This document shows, one piece after another, positions 15,829 to 25,002 of a DNA stretch of 64,000 nucleotides. This stretch comes from Paractinoplanes atraurantiacus (GTDB lineage: Bacteria; Actinomycetota; Actinomycetes; Mycobacteriales; Micromonosporaceae): contig NZ_OBDY01000028.1 of the NCBI RefSeq assembly GCF_900215205.1, positions 20,542 through 84,541 on the forward strand. Reading direction: 5' to 3'. Made by a program: the position numbers and the translations under genes. Positions within the stretch are counted from its first letter, which is position 1; every line of letters begins with the position of its first letter. The notes beneath the pieces are model-generated. The model was given only the letters and a program-made list of their open reading frames with translations, had not been told where the DNA came from and searched no databases.

Positions 15829-16895
15829 CACTCGACGCGATCGTTGTCGGCGGCGGGGCGATGGGCTCGGCGGCCGCATGGCAGCTTGCTCGGCGCGGGG
15901 CTGAGGTGGCGCTGCTGGAGCGGTTCCAGGCCGGGCACAAACATGGGGCCTCGCACGGGGCGTCGCGGATCTTCCGGTTCGCGTATGCGCAGGCCGACTA
16001 CATCGCGCTGGCCCGCGAAGCCCTCGGCCTGTGGCGCGAGCTCGACCCGTCACTGCTCGAACTGACCGGCGGCGTCGACCACGGCGACCGCGCGTCGATC
16101 GAGCCAATCGCGAACGCCCTGGCCGCGGCCGGCGTGCCGGGGCAATGGCTGCCGCGGGAGGAAGCCGCCGAACGCTGGCCGGGGCTGCGCTTCACCAGGC
16201 CCGTCTTCTTCCATCCGTCCAGCGGCCGGGTCCACGCCGACCACGCGGTGGCCGCCCTCCAGACGGCGGCGGCGAAACTCGGCGCCGAGGTGCGACACGA
16301 GACCGAGGTCACCGCCATCACCGTCCGCGGTGCCGACGACGTCGAGGTCGTCACGGCCGGCGAGACCCTGCGGGCACGCCGCGTGATCGTGGCCGCCGGG
16401 GCGTGGACGTCGAAGCTGCTGCCCGGCCTGCTGCCGCTGCGGGTGACGCAGGAACAGCCGGCGCATTTCACGCCCGTCTCCGACGCCGACTGGCCGAGCT
16501 TCATCCACCACGACGGCGGCGCCGGGGTGTACGGGCTGCTCACCCCCGGCGAGGGTGTGAAGGTGGGCTTCCACGGGAACGGGCCCGTCGTGGACCCGGA
16601 CGCCCGCGACTACGCCGCGGAACCCGTACGGGCGGAACGCCTTCGTGACTACGTACGGCAATGGGTCCCCGGTGTTGACCCGGAGAGTGACGTGCCGATC
16701 AGCTGTACCTACACGACCACCCCGACGTCGGACTTCGTGATCGACCGCCGTGGGCCGCTGGTGATTGCGGCGGGCTTTTCCGGGCATGGTTTCAAGTTCA
16801 CGCCGGCGATCGGGCGGCTGCTGGCCGACCTGACCACCGCCGGCACGCCGGCCGTACCGAGATTCGCCATCCCCCTCGGACAGGAGAACCCATGA
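15825..16895 (+). CDS. Monomeric sarcosine oxidase / SolA-like FAD oxidase
   Basis: A 356-aa FAD protein of the DAO family. The dinucleotide fold is VVGGGAMGSAAAWQLARRG (6-24). HGASHGASRIFRFAY is the usual second motif of monomeric sarcosine oxidases and N-methyltryptophan oxidase. The Cys that binds FAD covalently in that group is conserved in ISCTYTTTP (about residue 294). It oxidises an N-methyl or secondary amine to release formaldehyde or an imine, making H2O2. The start is GTG 15825 after GGAGG. In this operon it may demethylate or deaminate a product of the monooxygenases. Confidence 0.9.
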   Translation: MTLDAIVVGGGAMGSAAAWQLARRGAEVALLERFQAGHKHGASHGASRIFRFAYAQADYIALAREALGLWRELDPSLLELTGGVDHGDRASIEPIANALAAAGVPGQWLPREEAAERWPGLRFTRPVFFHPSSGRVHADHAVAALQTAAAKLGAEVRHETEVTAITVRGADDVEVVTAGETLRARRVIVAAGAWTSKLLPGLLPLRVTQEQPAHFTPVSDADWPSFIHHDGGAGVYGLLTPGEGVKVGFHGNGPVVDPDARDYAAEPVRAERLRDYVRQWVPGVDPESDVPISCTYTTTPTSDFVIDRRGPLVIAAGFSGHGFKFTPAIGRLLADLTTAGTPAVPRFAIPLGQENP

Positions 16896-17380
16896 CCATG
16901 CAGTCGGCGCTGGAACCGCTGCGCCTGCGGCGCGTCTTCGGTTCCTTCCCCACCGGCGTGACCGTCGTGGCCGCGCTCGTCGACGGCAAGCCCACCGGCC
17001 TCGCGGCCAATTCGTTCGTCTCCGTGTCGCTCGACCCGCCGATGGTGTCGCTCTGCGTGGCGCACACCTCCACCACCTGGCCCACCCTGCGCCGGGCGGG
17101 CCGCCTCGGCGTCAGCGTGCTCGGCGCCCACCAGGAACAGGCTGGGCGCCAGCTCAGCGCCCGCGACGTCGACCGTTTCGCCGCGCTCGACTGGCGTACC
17201 AGCCCCGACGGCGCCGTCCTCCTGGAAGGTTCCAGCGCCTGGCTCGACTGCTCCATCGAACGCGAGATCCCGGCCGGCGACCACGACATCATCCTGCTGC
17301 GCGTCCACGACCTCGACGCCGACGAGTCCGTGCAGCCGCTCGTCTTCCACGGCAGCACGTACCGGTCCCTAGCCCTCTGA
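16892..17380 (+). CDS. Flavin reductase family protein (FMN reductase partner)
   Basis: A 162-aa protein with the flavin reductase-like split barrel. It contains FPTGVTVVAA, GLAANSFVSVSLDPPMVSLCV and FHGSTYRSL at the end. It overlaps the upstream oxidase gene by 4 bp (ATGA). The natural role is NAD(P)H-dependent supply of FMNH2 to the three LLM monooxygenases of the operon, as in two-component systems such as SnaA/SnaC. Its 3' end overlaps the convergent racemase gene by 12 bp. Confidence 0.9.
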   Translation: MTMQSALEPLRLRRVFGSFPTGVTVVAALVDGKPTGLAANSFVSVSLDPPMVSLCVAHTSTTWPTLRRAGRLGVSVLGAHQEQAGRQLSARDVDRFAALDWRTSPDGAVLLEGSSAWLDCSIEREIPAGDHDIILLRVHDLDADESVQPLVFHGSTYRSLAL

Positions 17381-18055
17381 CAGCATCCAGTCGAGCGCGG
17401 CCTCGACGTGGAGCAGCGTGGTGTCGTACACCTTCTTCGGAGTCTGACTCTGATCGAGAAGGAGCCCGATTTCGGTGCACCCGAAGATGACCGCCTCCGC
17501 CGGCATCTTTTCCAGGATTTGGACGTACGCCTGACGTGAGGCCGCCTCGACCCGGCCCTGACAGAGCTCGTCGAAGATGACGCGGTGAATCGTGTCCCGG
17601 TCCTCGGCCTCGGGAACGACGACGTGCAGGCCCTTCGCTTCGAGCCGCTTGCGGTAGAAGTCCTGCTCCATGGTGTAGCGCGTCCCGAGCAGGGCGACCT
17701 CCTCGACGCCGTCGTCGAGCAGCGCGGTCGCCGTGCCGTCGGCGATGTGCAGCACCGGAATGTCGATGGCGTCCTCGATGGCGTCGACCACCCGGTGCAT
17801 GGTGTTGGTGCAGAGGATGAGGCCCTCGGCGCCGGCCCGCTCCAGCTTCTGAGCGCACTCACCGAGAAACTTCCCGGCCTCGTCCCACGCCCCGGCCACC
17901 TGCATCCGCTCGACCTCAGCGAAATCCACGGTGTAGGTGACGCTGTGCGCCGAGTGCAGCCCACCGAGCCGCTCCCGCACCCCACGATTGAGCCGCTGGT
18001 AGTAGTAGTCGGTCGATTCCCAGCTCATGCCGCCGAGCAGCCCCAGAACACGCAT
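17369..18055 (-). CDS. Aspartate/glutamate racemase family protein
   Basis: A 228-aa protein beginning MRVLGLLGGMSWEST. The two catalytic cysteines are in LCTNTMH and FGCTEIGLLL. This is the YgeA/aspartate racemase branch, which interconverts L- and D-amino acids without a cofactor. It is complete for the family. The start is ATG 18055. It is convergent with, and overlaps by 12 bp, the flavin reductase gene, and is divergent from the Imm26-like gene. Confidence 0.9.
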   Translation of the reverse strand: MRVLGLLGGMSWESTDYYYQRLNRGVRERLGGLHSAHSVTYTVDFAEVERMQVAGAWDEAGKFLGECAQKLERAGAEGLILCTNTMHRVVDAIEDAIDIPVLHIADGTATALLDDGVEEVALLGTRYTMEQDFYRKRLEAKGLHVVVPEAEDRDTIHRVIFDELCQGRVEAASRQAYVQILEKMPAEAVIFGCTEIGLLLDQSQTPKKVYDTTLLHVEAALDWMLSEG

Positions 18056-18097
18056 GCCGCTATTCTTCCCGACGTCGAGACCAGCGTGAGGGGCACG

Positions 18098-18862
18098 ATG
18101 TCGAACCGGACACTCGGCGACCTGGTGGAGGCGTTCACCGACGACCTCGGCGCGCCGCCGACACTGGGCGAGGTGCTGGAGATTCTGGTGTACGGGGTGT
18201 CCGCCGCCCCCTCCGCGCGAATCGAGGCCCTGGTCGGCACCTGGAGATACCGGCCGTCCAGCGACTCCCGGGTCGCAACATTGAACGATGCCGCCTTCGT
18301 CCACGCGGCCGCTCTGCTGGCCGGCGTGGCGGTCGACGAGGCGGCGACCGTGCTGCTCCCTCTTGTCCAAGCGGAACACTTCGCGGACGTGGACGGCGCC
18401 GCGGTCACCGAATTGGTGGTGCGCGCGCCGAAACGACACGAATCGCGGTCCGGTGACGTGCTGGCGATCCCCTTGCCCAACGGGCGCTATCGGATCGCCG
18501 TCGTACTGACCCGCAACAGATTCGGCACGGCGATCGGCCCGTTACGTGGCACATTCCTTACACCTCGAACGCCGGCCGTGCCCGTTCACGGGGTCACCCG
18601 CCACATCTACACCGACGACGCAGCCATCGCCGAAGGCCGGTGGCGGATCGTGGGACATGACGACCGGCTGCGCCAACGCTTTCCGGCAGAACCGGAGATC
18701 TACCACCGATACGCCGGGGGCGAGACCGCGGCAGGTGTGCTCCGCCCACTGGACGCGGCCGAGGAGAAAGCCGTCGGACTCGACGATCCGTCGTTCAGTC
18801 AGGCGTATTCAAGCGAAGAGGTCGACGCGATGCTGGGCGGGAACGACCCTCGCTGGGCGTGA
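18098..18862 (+). CDS. Imm26-like protein
   Basis: A 254-aa soluble protein. The central segment SGDVLAIPLPNGRYRIAVVL resembles the opening of Imm26 immunity domains, which protect against contact-dependent toxins. The C-terminal third is acidic and ends SEEVDAMLGGNDPRWA. The start ATG 18098 has GAGGGG 6 nt upstream. No toxin gene is seen beside it, so it could be an orphan immunity protein or a protein of another function using the same fold. The family match is from a short motif only. Confidence 0.6.
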   Translation: MSNRTLGDLVEAFTDDLGAPPTLGEVLEILVYGVSAAPSARIEALVGTWRYRPSSDSRVATLNDAAFVHAAALLAGVAVDEAATVLLPLVQAEHFADVDGAAVTELVVRAPKRHESRSGDVLAIPLPNGRYRIAVVLTRNRFGTAIGPLRGTFLTPRTPAVPVHGVTRHIYTDDAAIAEGRWRIVGHDDRLRQRFPAEPEIYHRYAGGETAAGVLRPLDAAEEKAVGLDDPSFSQAYSSEEVDAMLGGNDPRWA

Positions 18863-18904
18863 AATGCGTTGCCCCGTGTTGGGCCGGTCTGGTCTGCTGC
18901 GGGC

Positions 18905-19975
18905 ATGGACGGCATCGAGGCCGCGTTCGAGCAGAACTTCGCCGACGGGGCGGAAGTGGGGGCCAGCTTCTGCGCGACCGTCGACGGGGAAGTCGTGGCC
19001 GACCTGTGGGGTGGGCATGCTGACGCGGCGCGGACGCGGGCGTGGGAGCGGGACACCATCGTCAACGTCTACTCGATCACCAAGACGATGGCGGCGCTGA
19101 CCGCGCTGCTGGTCGCCGACCGGGGTGAGCTCGACTTCGCGGCGCCGGTGGCCCGGTACTGGCCCTCGTTCGCGGCGGCGGGCAAAGAAGAGGTCACGGT
19201 CGCGCAGGTGATGAGCCACTCGGCGGGGTTGTCCGGCTGGCGGGTGCCGCTGCAGCCGGAAGACCTCTACGACTGGGAGAAGGTCACCGGCTTGCTGGCG
19301 GCGCAGGAGCCGTTCTGGAAGCCGGGCACCGCCTCGGGCTATCACGCTGTCACGCAGGGCTTCCTGATCGGGGAGATCGTTCGGCGCATCACCGGCCGTA
19401 CGCTGGGAACCGTCTTTCGCTCGGAGATCGCCGAGCCTTTGGGCGCCGACTTCCACATCGGCCTGCCCGCCTCGGAGGAGCACCGGGTCGCCGAGCTGAT
19501 CCCGCCCGCGGAGGAGGCCTTCTCGGGCGAGGTGACCGAGTTGCAGGACAACGCCGCCCACAACCCGCGCTTGACCACGGCGATCGCCAACACCCGCGCC
19601 TGGCGGGCCGCCGAGATCCCGGCCGGCGGCGGCACCGGCAACGCCCGGTCGGTGGCCCGCATCCACACCATCCTGGCCTGTGGCGGCGGCCTGCTCTCCG
19701 AGGCGACGCGCCGCAGCGCCCTCGAGGTCCAGGTCGAAGGTGTCGACCTCATCCTCGGCGTGCCCATTCGCTTCGGCCTGGGCTTCGCCGTGGGAGGCGA
19801 CTTCATGCCCAGCCCGAACACCCTCTACTGGGGAGGGGCGGGCGGCTCCCTGGCCGTCATCGACATGGATGCCAGGGCCACCTACGCCTACACCATGAAC
19901 AAGATGGCCGGCGGCCTGGCCGACATGCGAGCCTTCGCCCCCATGGCCGCCGCCTGGCAGTCCTCCGAATTGTGA
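18905..19975 (+). CDS. Serine hydrolase, class C beta-lactamase/EstB fold
   Basis: A 356-aa protein of the beta-lactamase-related serine hydrolase family. The SxxK nucleophile is S57-I-T-K60, the Tyr of the second motif is in SGYHAVTQG, and YWGGAGGS stands where the KTG-like box lies. These are features of esterase EstB/LACTB-like enzymes and not of true beta-lactamases. There is no signal peptide, so it is cytoplasmic. ATG 18905 is chosen; a TTG at 18869 would add twelve residues without family support. Confidence 0.88.
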   Translation: MDGIEAAFEQNFADGAEVGASFCATVDGEVVADLWGGHADAARTRAWERDTIVNVYSITKTMAALTALLVADRGELDFAAPVARYWPSFAAAGKEEVTVAQVMSHSAGLSGWRVPLQPEDLYDWEKVTGLLAAQEPFWKPGTASGYHAVTQGFLIGEIVRRITGRTLGTVFRSEIAEPLGADFHIGLPASEEHRVAELIPPAEEAFSGEVTELQDNAAHNPRLTTAIANTRAWRAAEIPAGGGTGNARSVARIHTILACGGGLLSEATRRSALEVQVEGVDLILGVPIRFGLGFAVGGDFMPSPNTLYWGGAGGSLAVIDMDARATYAYTMNKMAGGLADMRAFAPMAAAWQSSEL

Positions 19976-20181
19976 TCAAGGTATGGCGCTCGGCGCAGAG
20001 CGAAGTGGAGTACAGGCGGTCGGTGCGGCAGATTTCTCTGGGCATCGCGTTCATCAGGTACTGGGAGCTTCGCCGGGAGGACGTCGACAAGAACTTCCCG
20101 GACGAGACCGAGCAGTCGCCTGGCGCTGTGAAGCGCTTGTTCGGGCAGGCTCAGGCATGGCTGCGGTCGCCGGTCCGGTGA
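19972..20181 (+). CDS. Small hypothetical protein
   Basis: A 69-aa open frame starts at GTG 19972, overlapping the stop of the serine hydrolase (GTGA), and ends just before the VOC gene. Third-codon positions are strongly GC, as in real genes here. The peptide is charged and helical, with RYWELRREDVDKNF in the middle. No family was recognised. The overlap and codon use favour a real coupled gene, but its small size leaves doubt. Confidence 0.5.
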   Translation: MIKVWRSAQSEVEYRRSVRQISLGIAFIRYWELRREDVDKNFPDETEQSPGAVKRLFGQAQAWLRSPVR

Positions 20182-20193
20182 CACATGCGTTCG

Positions 20194-20922
20194 TCAGGCT
20201 GGGGTGAGGAGGCAGAACTCGTTGCCCTCTGGGTCGGTCAGGACCTTCCAGTGGATGTCGGGCAGGTCGAGGACGGTGGCGCCCAGTGAGCGGAGCCGGG
20301 CCGCCTCGGTCTCCAGGTCGTCGGCCGGGTAAGGGCGGATGTCGAGGTGGACCCGGTTCCAGACGGTTTTCCGGTCGGGGGTGCGGAGGAACTGGAGGTA
20401 CGGGCCGACGCCCTGAGCTGAGCGCAGCACCGCGTTGTCGTCCGTCACCCGGTGGACGGTCCAGTCGGTGGCCTGGCCCCAGAAGCCGGCCATCGCGCGC
20501 GGGTCGGTGCAGTCGACCACCACAGTGGCGATCGGGCCGGTCTGGTCGTAGAGGGAGTCGAGCACGCAGAACTCGTTGCCCTCCGGGTCGGCCATGACCG
20601 TCCAGGAGACGTCGTCGCCCTGGCCCACGTCGGCGAGGGTGGCGCCGAGCTTTCGAAGGCGGGCGACCAGCGCCGCCTGGTGGTCGCGCGACTGCGTGGC
20701 CAGGTCGAGGTGCACCCGGTTCTTCACCGTTTTGGGCTCCGGGGACGCCACCAGGTCGACGACGACCGCGACCGGGTCGGGATAGGTGAAGCCCGGGGGC
20801 TCGAGGTTCGTCACTCCTGGGCCCTCGCTGGAGAGTTCCCAGCCGAGAGCCGAAGCCCAGAATGCGCCCAGTGCCGCCTCGTCCCGGGCCTTCATGTTGA
20901 TCTGCACGAGACGCGTCGCCAT
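20194..20922 (-). CDS. VOC (glyoxalase-like) protein with two tandem domains
   Basis: A 242-aa protein made of two glyoxalase/bleomycin-resistance-like repeats. Each ends with the same signature (TVMADPEGNEFCVLDS near 120, KVLTDPEGNEFCLLTP at the end), and each has a KTVxNRVHLD strand. This type is common in actinomycetes and its substrate is unknown. The start is ATG 20922, which follows TAGGGT by 7 nt, so the gene is probably leaderless with a promoter inside the 3' end of the upstream lipoprotein gene. Confidence 0.88.
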   Translation of the reverse strand: MATRLVQINMKARDEAALGAFWASALGWELSSEGPGVTNLEPPGFTYPDPVAVVVDLVASPEPKTVKNRVHLDLATQSRDHQAALVARLRKLGATLADVGQGDDVSWTVMADPEGNEFCVLDSLYDQTGPIATVVVDCTDPRAMAGFWGQATDWTVHRVTDDNAVLRSAQGVGPYLQFLRTPDRKTVWNRVHLDIRPYPADDLETEAARLRSLGATVLDLPDIHWKVLTDPEGNEFCLLTPA

Positions 20923-20929
20923 GCGAGCG

Positions 20930-20935
20930 ACCCTA
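20930..20935 (-). promoter_or_regulatory. Leaderless -10 box TAGGGT (minus strand)
   Basis: On the minus strand TAGGGT is followed by 7 nt and ATG 20922. The box overlaps the last codons of the lipoprotein gene. Confidence 0.5.
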
Positions 20936-21595
20936 GACCTTGTCGAGCCAGAGGACGATTCCGGTGGTGCCGGTCAGGACGGCGGCCACGCCGGCCCGGA
21001 TGGCGGCGGCGCAGCGGGCCTCGGTGAACGACGTCGGGTCGTACGCGGAGGACATGCCCAAGCCCTCGCCGCGGAAGGACGCGCCGGTCCAGTCGGCGGC
21101 GGTCACGTTGTGGGTCGGTTCGGCCAGTTCGGCCCCGACGACCAGGAAGTGCTGGTCCAGGTGGTTGGCGCTGACCGTGGTCAAGGCGTCGATCAAGGGG
21201 TTGCCGGCGCTGACGATCAGGTCGGGTCTCATGTCCATGGCCTTGACGATGTCGTCGATCGGGTTGGCCGCGCCGGCCGCCACCTCGCGCAGGTCGACGT
21301 TCTCGTCGTCCGCCCAGTCGCGGACGCTTTTCGTCAGGGCCTTCGTCGGCGCGTCGTCGCCCGCGTGCAGCAGGACCACCCGGTAGCCCTTCGACGGGTG
21401 GACGTCGTCCCACGAGCCGGGGGAGGGGGTGACCGTGCCCTCGGGGGTGGGCGGGGCCGCCGGGTCGGTGAAGCCGGCGCCCAGGGTGCCGACGGGGGTG
21501 GGCGCGGGGTGCGGCTGTGACCAGTCGCTGCCGTTCCCGCAGCCGGCGACGGTCAGCAGGGCGGCCGCGGCGACGGCGCAGAGCAGGCGGCGCAA
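20933..21595 (-). CDS. Secreted lipoprotein, BMP/substrate-binding-like fold
   Basis: A 220-aa lipoprotein: a short charged N-terminus, a hydrophobic core and the lipobox LTVAGC with Cys at residue 19. A Pro/Thr-rich linker (about 25-60) is followed by an alpha/beta domain with GYRVVLLHAGDD, MRPDLIVSAGNPL and HFLVVGAELA. This recalls BMP-family or periplasmic sugar-binding proteins, though it is shorter than these. It starts at a TTG (21595) with GAGGAAG upstream. No transporter genes adjoin it, so the ligand and role are unknown. It is divergent from hupE. Confidence 0.7.
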   Translation of the reverse strand: MRRLLCAVAAAALLTVAGCGNGSDWSQPHPAPTPVGTLGAGFTDPAAPPTPEGTVTPSPGSWDDVHPSKGYRVVLLHAGDDAPTKALTKSVRDWADDENVDLREVAAGAANPIDDIVKAMDMRPDLIVSAGNPLIDALTTVSANHLDQHFLVVGAELAEPTHNVTAADWTGASFRGEGLGMSSAYDPTSFTEARCAAAIRAGVAAVLTGTTGIVLWLDKV

Positions 21596-21729
21596 GACGT
21601 ACTTCCTCTCAACAGCAGGCGATCTTTTCTAGCCGACGGGAGCGGGGAAAACCGCCTGCGAGCAGCTTTGTCGTCATCGGTTCGCCAGTGTTTTTGATCT
21701 TGTTAACCCGCACGGTGCACGGTGCAACG

Positions 21730-22920
21730 ATGAAACGCATCGCCCTGGTGATCGCCGTTGCGGCGGTCGCCCTGCTGGGAGCCACGCCGGCGTACGCGCA
21801 CGGATTCAGCTCGACCGTGTACACCGACGTCACCTCGGGCGGTGACGGGCACGTCCGCACGAAGCTGGAGCTCGAGTACGACCTGCTGGTGGTCTCGGCC
21901 GCCGACACGGAAAAGGACGATCCGCTCTTCCGTACGGGAAACGCCGCCTTCGAGGACGGCGACTCCGGCGCCCAGGCCCAAGCCCTCAACGAGCACGCCG
22001 ACACCGTCGTCAGTTACGTCACGAAGCGCTATTCGCTGTCGTCCGGCAGCCGATCGTGCGCGGCCACGAGGCAGGGTGACTTCACGATCGGGGAGCGGGA
22101 AGGTGTCCCGTACGCCGACCTGGTCCTCGATTGGAATTGCCCCGGCGCCGAGGACGGGCACGAGCTGCGCAGCGGCCTCTTCCCGGACGACGAAGGCTAT
22201 GTCAAAGGCACAAAGACCATCGTGACGTACGAAATTGACGGCCGTACGGGCAGTGCCGCGCTCGACTCGGGGCATCCGGCCTTCTCCACTGCGCAGAGCT
22301 GGTACGAACGGTTCTGGGAGTTCTTCCGGCTGGGCGCCGAGCATCTGCTCACCGGCATCGACCACATCCTGTTCCTGCTGGCCCTGATCGCCGGCTCGCG
22401 CCGCCTGCGCGAGATCGTGCTGGCCGCGACCAGCTTCACGCTGGCCCACTCGGTGACCTTCATGCTGGCCGCGCTGGGCCTGGTCGACGTGCCGGCCCGG
22501 GTGGTGGAGCCGATCATCGCGTTGTCGATCGCCGTGGTGGCCGCCTGGTACCTCGTGCGGGTCTGGCGGCGCGGCGACCATGCCATTGATCTTGAAGATT
22601 CTGGCGGCGGCCACTGGAAGCTCGACCGGGCGGGCTGGGCGCGCCTCGCGGTCGTGTTCTGCTTCGGACTCGTACACGGACTCGGTTTTGCCGGCGCTTT
22701 GGGGATCGACGAAGCGTTCTCGTGGACGCTGTTGTGGTCGCTGCTGGTCTTCAACGTCGGCATCGAGGTCGTCCAGTTGTCGATCATCGCGGTCGTCTTC
22801 CCGCTGCTGATCCTGTTGCGCCGGCGGAGCCCCCGGGCGGCGTTGTGGGTGACCGGTTTGGTCTCGGCTGGGGTGGCTGTGATGGGCCTTGTGTGGTTTA
22901 TCCAGCGCGTAAAAGCCTGA
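21730..22920 (+). CDS. HupE/UreJ family membrane protein
   Basis: A 396-aa protein: a signal peptide (cleavage after TPAYA, leaving AHGF), an extracytoplasmic beta-rich domain of about 150 residues with two cysteines (SCAATRQ and WNCPG), then six or seven membrane helices. Conserved polar motifs in the membrane part are HLLTGIDHILFLLAL, TLAHSVTF and GLVHGLGFAG, the HupE/UreJ signature. Members are thought to be nickel or cobalt permeases or, for the long form, metal-handling proteins. The ATG at 21730 lacks a clear ribosome binding site. It begins a group of envelope genes with two phosphoesterases. Confidence 0.88.
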   Translation: MKRIALVIAVAAVALLGATPAYAHGFSSTVYTDVTSGGDGHVRTKLELEYDLLVVSAADTEKDDPLFRTGNAAFEDGDSGAQAQALNEHADTVVSYVTKRYSLSSGSRSCAATRQGDFTIGEREGVPYADLVLDWNCPGAEDGHELRSGLFPDDEGYVKGTKTIVTYEIDGRTGSAALDSGHPAFSTAQSWYERFWEFFRLGAEHLLTGIDHILFLLALIAGSRRLREIVLAATSFTLAHSVTFMLAALGLVDVPARVVEPIIALSIAVVAAWYLVRVWRRGDHAIDLEDSGGGHWKLDRAGWARLAVVFCFGLVHGLGFAGALGIDEAFSWTLLWSLLVFNVGIEVVQLSIIAVVFPLLILLRRRSPRAALWVTGLVSAGVAVMGLVWFIQRVKA

Positions 22921-23033
22921 CTTTTCGGCAGGTGCCACCGAGGTTCTTGATCTTGTTCATGAGCGGTTCACCGGGGCCCACCAGCTTGAGCATGCATTTC
23001 GCAACCCCCTCTCATCTGGATTGAGGAAAAACG

Positions 23034-24989
23034 ATGAGATCCAGCAGGCACCACCGCGTCGGCGCCACTGCCGGCGCGGCGGTACTCGGCCTCGCCATCG
23101 CCCTCGGCGGCGGCCTGGCCACCCCCGCGAGCGCGGCCGACACCGCCACGCTCAGCGCCGTCATCCTGGGCGTGGGCGCGGACGAGACCCAGCGCATCGT
23201 CACCTGGTACTCCTCGGCGGACACCGCCCAGCAGGTCCAGCTCGCGCCCACCACCTCCATCGTCAACGGCGAGTTCCCCGCCGGCTCGGCGACGTTCGCC
23301 GCGGTAGGCGCGGCCAACATCGCCACCAGCGGTGGCTTCAACCGCCACGCGACGATCACCGGCCTGAAGGAGAACACCCAGTACTCGTACCGGGTGGGCT
23401 CTGAGGGCAACTGGTCGCCGGCGTACGCCTTCAAGACGCAGGACTTCGAGGGCGACTACGACTTCCTGTTCTACGGCGACCCGCAGATCGGCTCCTCCGG
23501 CAACCTCGCCAAGGACGAGGCCGGCTGGGTGGACACCGTGAACGTGTCGCTGGCCGCCAACCCGAACGCCGAGCTTCTGGTGTCCGGCGGCGACCAGGTC
23601 GAGACGGCCAACACCGAGTCGCAGTGGAACTCGTTCCTCGCGCCTCAGCAGCTCAAGTCGTACCCGTGGGCCGCCACCATCGGTAACCACGACGTCGGTG
23701 GCAAGGCGTACGAGCAGCACCTGTTCACGCCGAACACGGACCGCTCGGGCGCGTACTACTCCAACGGCCAGCCGACCTCGAACACGTCGGGTGGCGACTA
23801 CTGGTACATCTACAAGGACACGCTGTTCATCGACCTGAACAGCAACTCCTACGCCACCTCGCAGGGTGGCGGCGGCGACGCGGCGCACCTGTCGTACGTC
23901 CAGGACGTCATCAACAAGCACGGCGGCGACGCCAAGTGGAAGGTGCTGGTCTACCACCACGCCATCTACTCGCCGGCCGCGCACGCCAAGGACGGCGACA
24001 ACAAGATCCGCCGTACGGACTTCCCGACCGCGTTCTCGAAGCTCGGCGTGGACCTGGTCCTGCAGGGTCACGACCACAGCTACTCCCGCAGCTACGAGAT
24101 CAAGAACGGCGCGAAGGCGAACCCGGACGAGAAGCCGGGCCAGGCCGACGTGTACCCGGGCCCGGGCGGCGTCATCTACGTGACCGCCAACTCGGCGTCG
24201 GGCTCGAAGTACTACGACATCACCAAGCCCGACAGCAGCGGCACCAGCGGCGCCGGCAACGGAGCCGACCCGCTGAACCCGGACAACTACTGGTACAACT
24301 CGTCGCAGAACCAGGAGCACGTCCGCAGCTACGTCAAGGTGGCCGTGCGCAACGACAAGCTCCAGGTCGAGAACATCCGCAGCGGCACCTGCGCCGCTCC
24401 GAACGCCTCGGTCGAACTGGGCTCGTCGTGCACCAACACCGAGAGCGGCCAGCCGGTCGGCTCGGTCACGGACAAGGTGACCATCCACCCGTACAACGGT
24501 GACGGTCAGAAGATCCAGGTCGCGGTTCCGACCGCGGCGCCCGGCGAGTTCGGCTGGACGATCGACGGCTACAACGGCCTGGTCGACCTCGGCACCGCCA
24601 AGGAGAACGCCACCGGCGACTACTTCGCCGCCAGTGGTGAGATCAACCCGATCGTCGTCTCCGACACCCGTCGCACCCTCTCGCCGTGGTCGGTCGCGGC
24701 CAGCGTGGGCGACTTCAAGGACGCCGACAAGTCGTTCTCGGGCGCCAACCTCGGCTGGACCCCGGGCGTCATCGCCTCCGGCGCCGGCGCCAAGGCCGGT
24801 GCGGCCGTGCCCTCGGGCTACGGCAACAACGGCGAGGGTCTCTCGGTCTCGCGCGGTCTCGCGTCGGCCGAGCAGGGCCACGCCCGCGGCACCGCCAAGG
24901 TCAGCGCCGGCCTGGACCTGAAGGTCCCGGGCGACGCGGCCAAGGGCACCTACCGCACCACCCTCACGATCACCGCGCTCAGCAGCTGA
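23034..24989 (+). CDS. Secreted purple-acid-phosphatase-like metallophosphoesterase
   Basis: A 651-aa exported protein with a twin-basic N-terminus and signal peptide ending in TPASAAD. Residues 40-135 form a fibronectin-like N-domain of purple acid phosphatases (ETQRIVTWYSS to ENTQYSYRVGSEGNW). The metallophosphoesterase core follows: FYGDPQIG, VSGGDQVE, IGNHDVGG, LVYHHAIYS and LQGHDHSYSR supply the metal ligands. The last 170 residues are a beta-rich domain. It probably releases phosphate from organic esters outside the cell. GAGGAA lies 8 nt before ATG 23034, and a strong terminator follows. Confidence 0.9.
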   Translation: MRSSRHHRVGATAGAAVLGLAIALGGGLATPASAADTATLSAVILGVGADETQRIVTWYSSADTAQQVQLAPTTSIVNGEFPAGSATFAAVGAANIATSGGFNRHATITGLKENTQYSYRVGSEGNWSPAYAFKTQDFEGDYDFLFYGDPQIGSSGNLAKDEAGWVDTVNVSLAANPNAELLVSGGDQVETANTESQWNSFLAPQQLKSYPWAATIGNHDVGGKAYEQHLFTPNTDRSGAYYSNGQPTSNTSGGDYWYIYKDTLFIDLNSNSYATSQGGGGDAAHLSYVQDVINKHGGDAKWKVLVYHHAIYSPAAHAKDGDNKIRRTDFPTAFSKLGVDLVLQGHDHSYSRSYEIKNGAKANPDEKPGQADVYPGPGGVIYVTANSASGSKYYDITKPDSSGTSGAGNGADPLNPDNYWYNSSQNQEHVRSYVKVAVRNDKLQVENIRSGTCAAPNASVELGSSCTNTESGQPVGSVTDKVTIHPYNGDGQKIQVAVPTAAPGEFGWTIDGYNGLVDLGTAKENATGDYFAASGEINPIVVSDTRRTLSPWSVAASVGDFKDADKSFSGANLGWTPGVIASGAGAKAGAAVPSGYGNNGEGLSVSRGLASAEQGHARGTAKVSAGLDLKVPGDAAKGTYRTTLTITALSS

Positions 24990-25002
24990 TCGAGCTTTGA
25001 AA

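Noticed and set aside
22968..24881. Long antisense open frame opposite the purple-acid-phosphatase-like gene
   Set aside because: No domain and biased composition; the sense strand has a signal peptide and a full set of metal-binding motifs.
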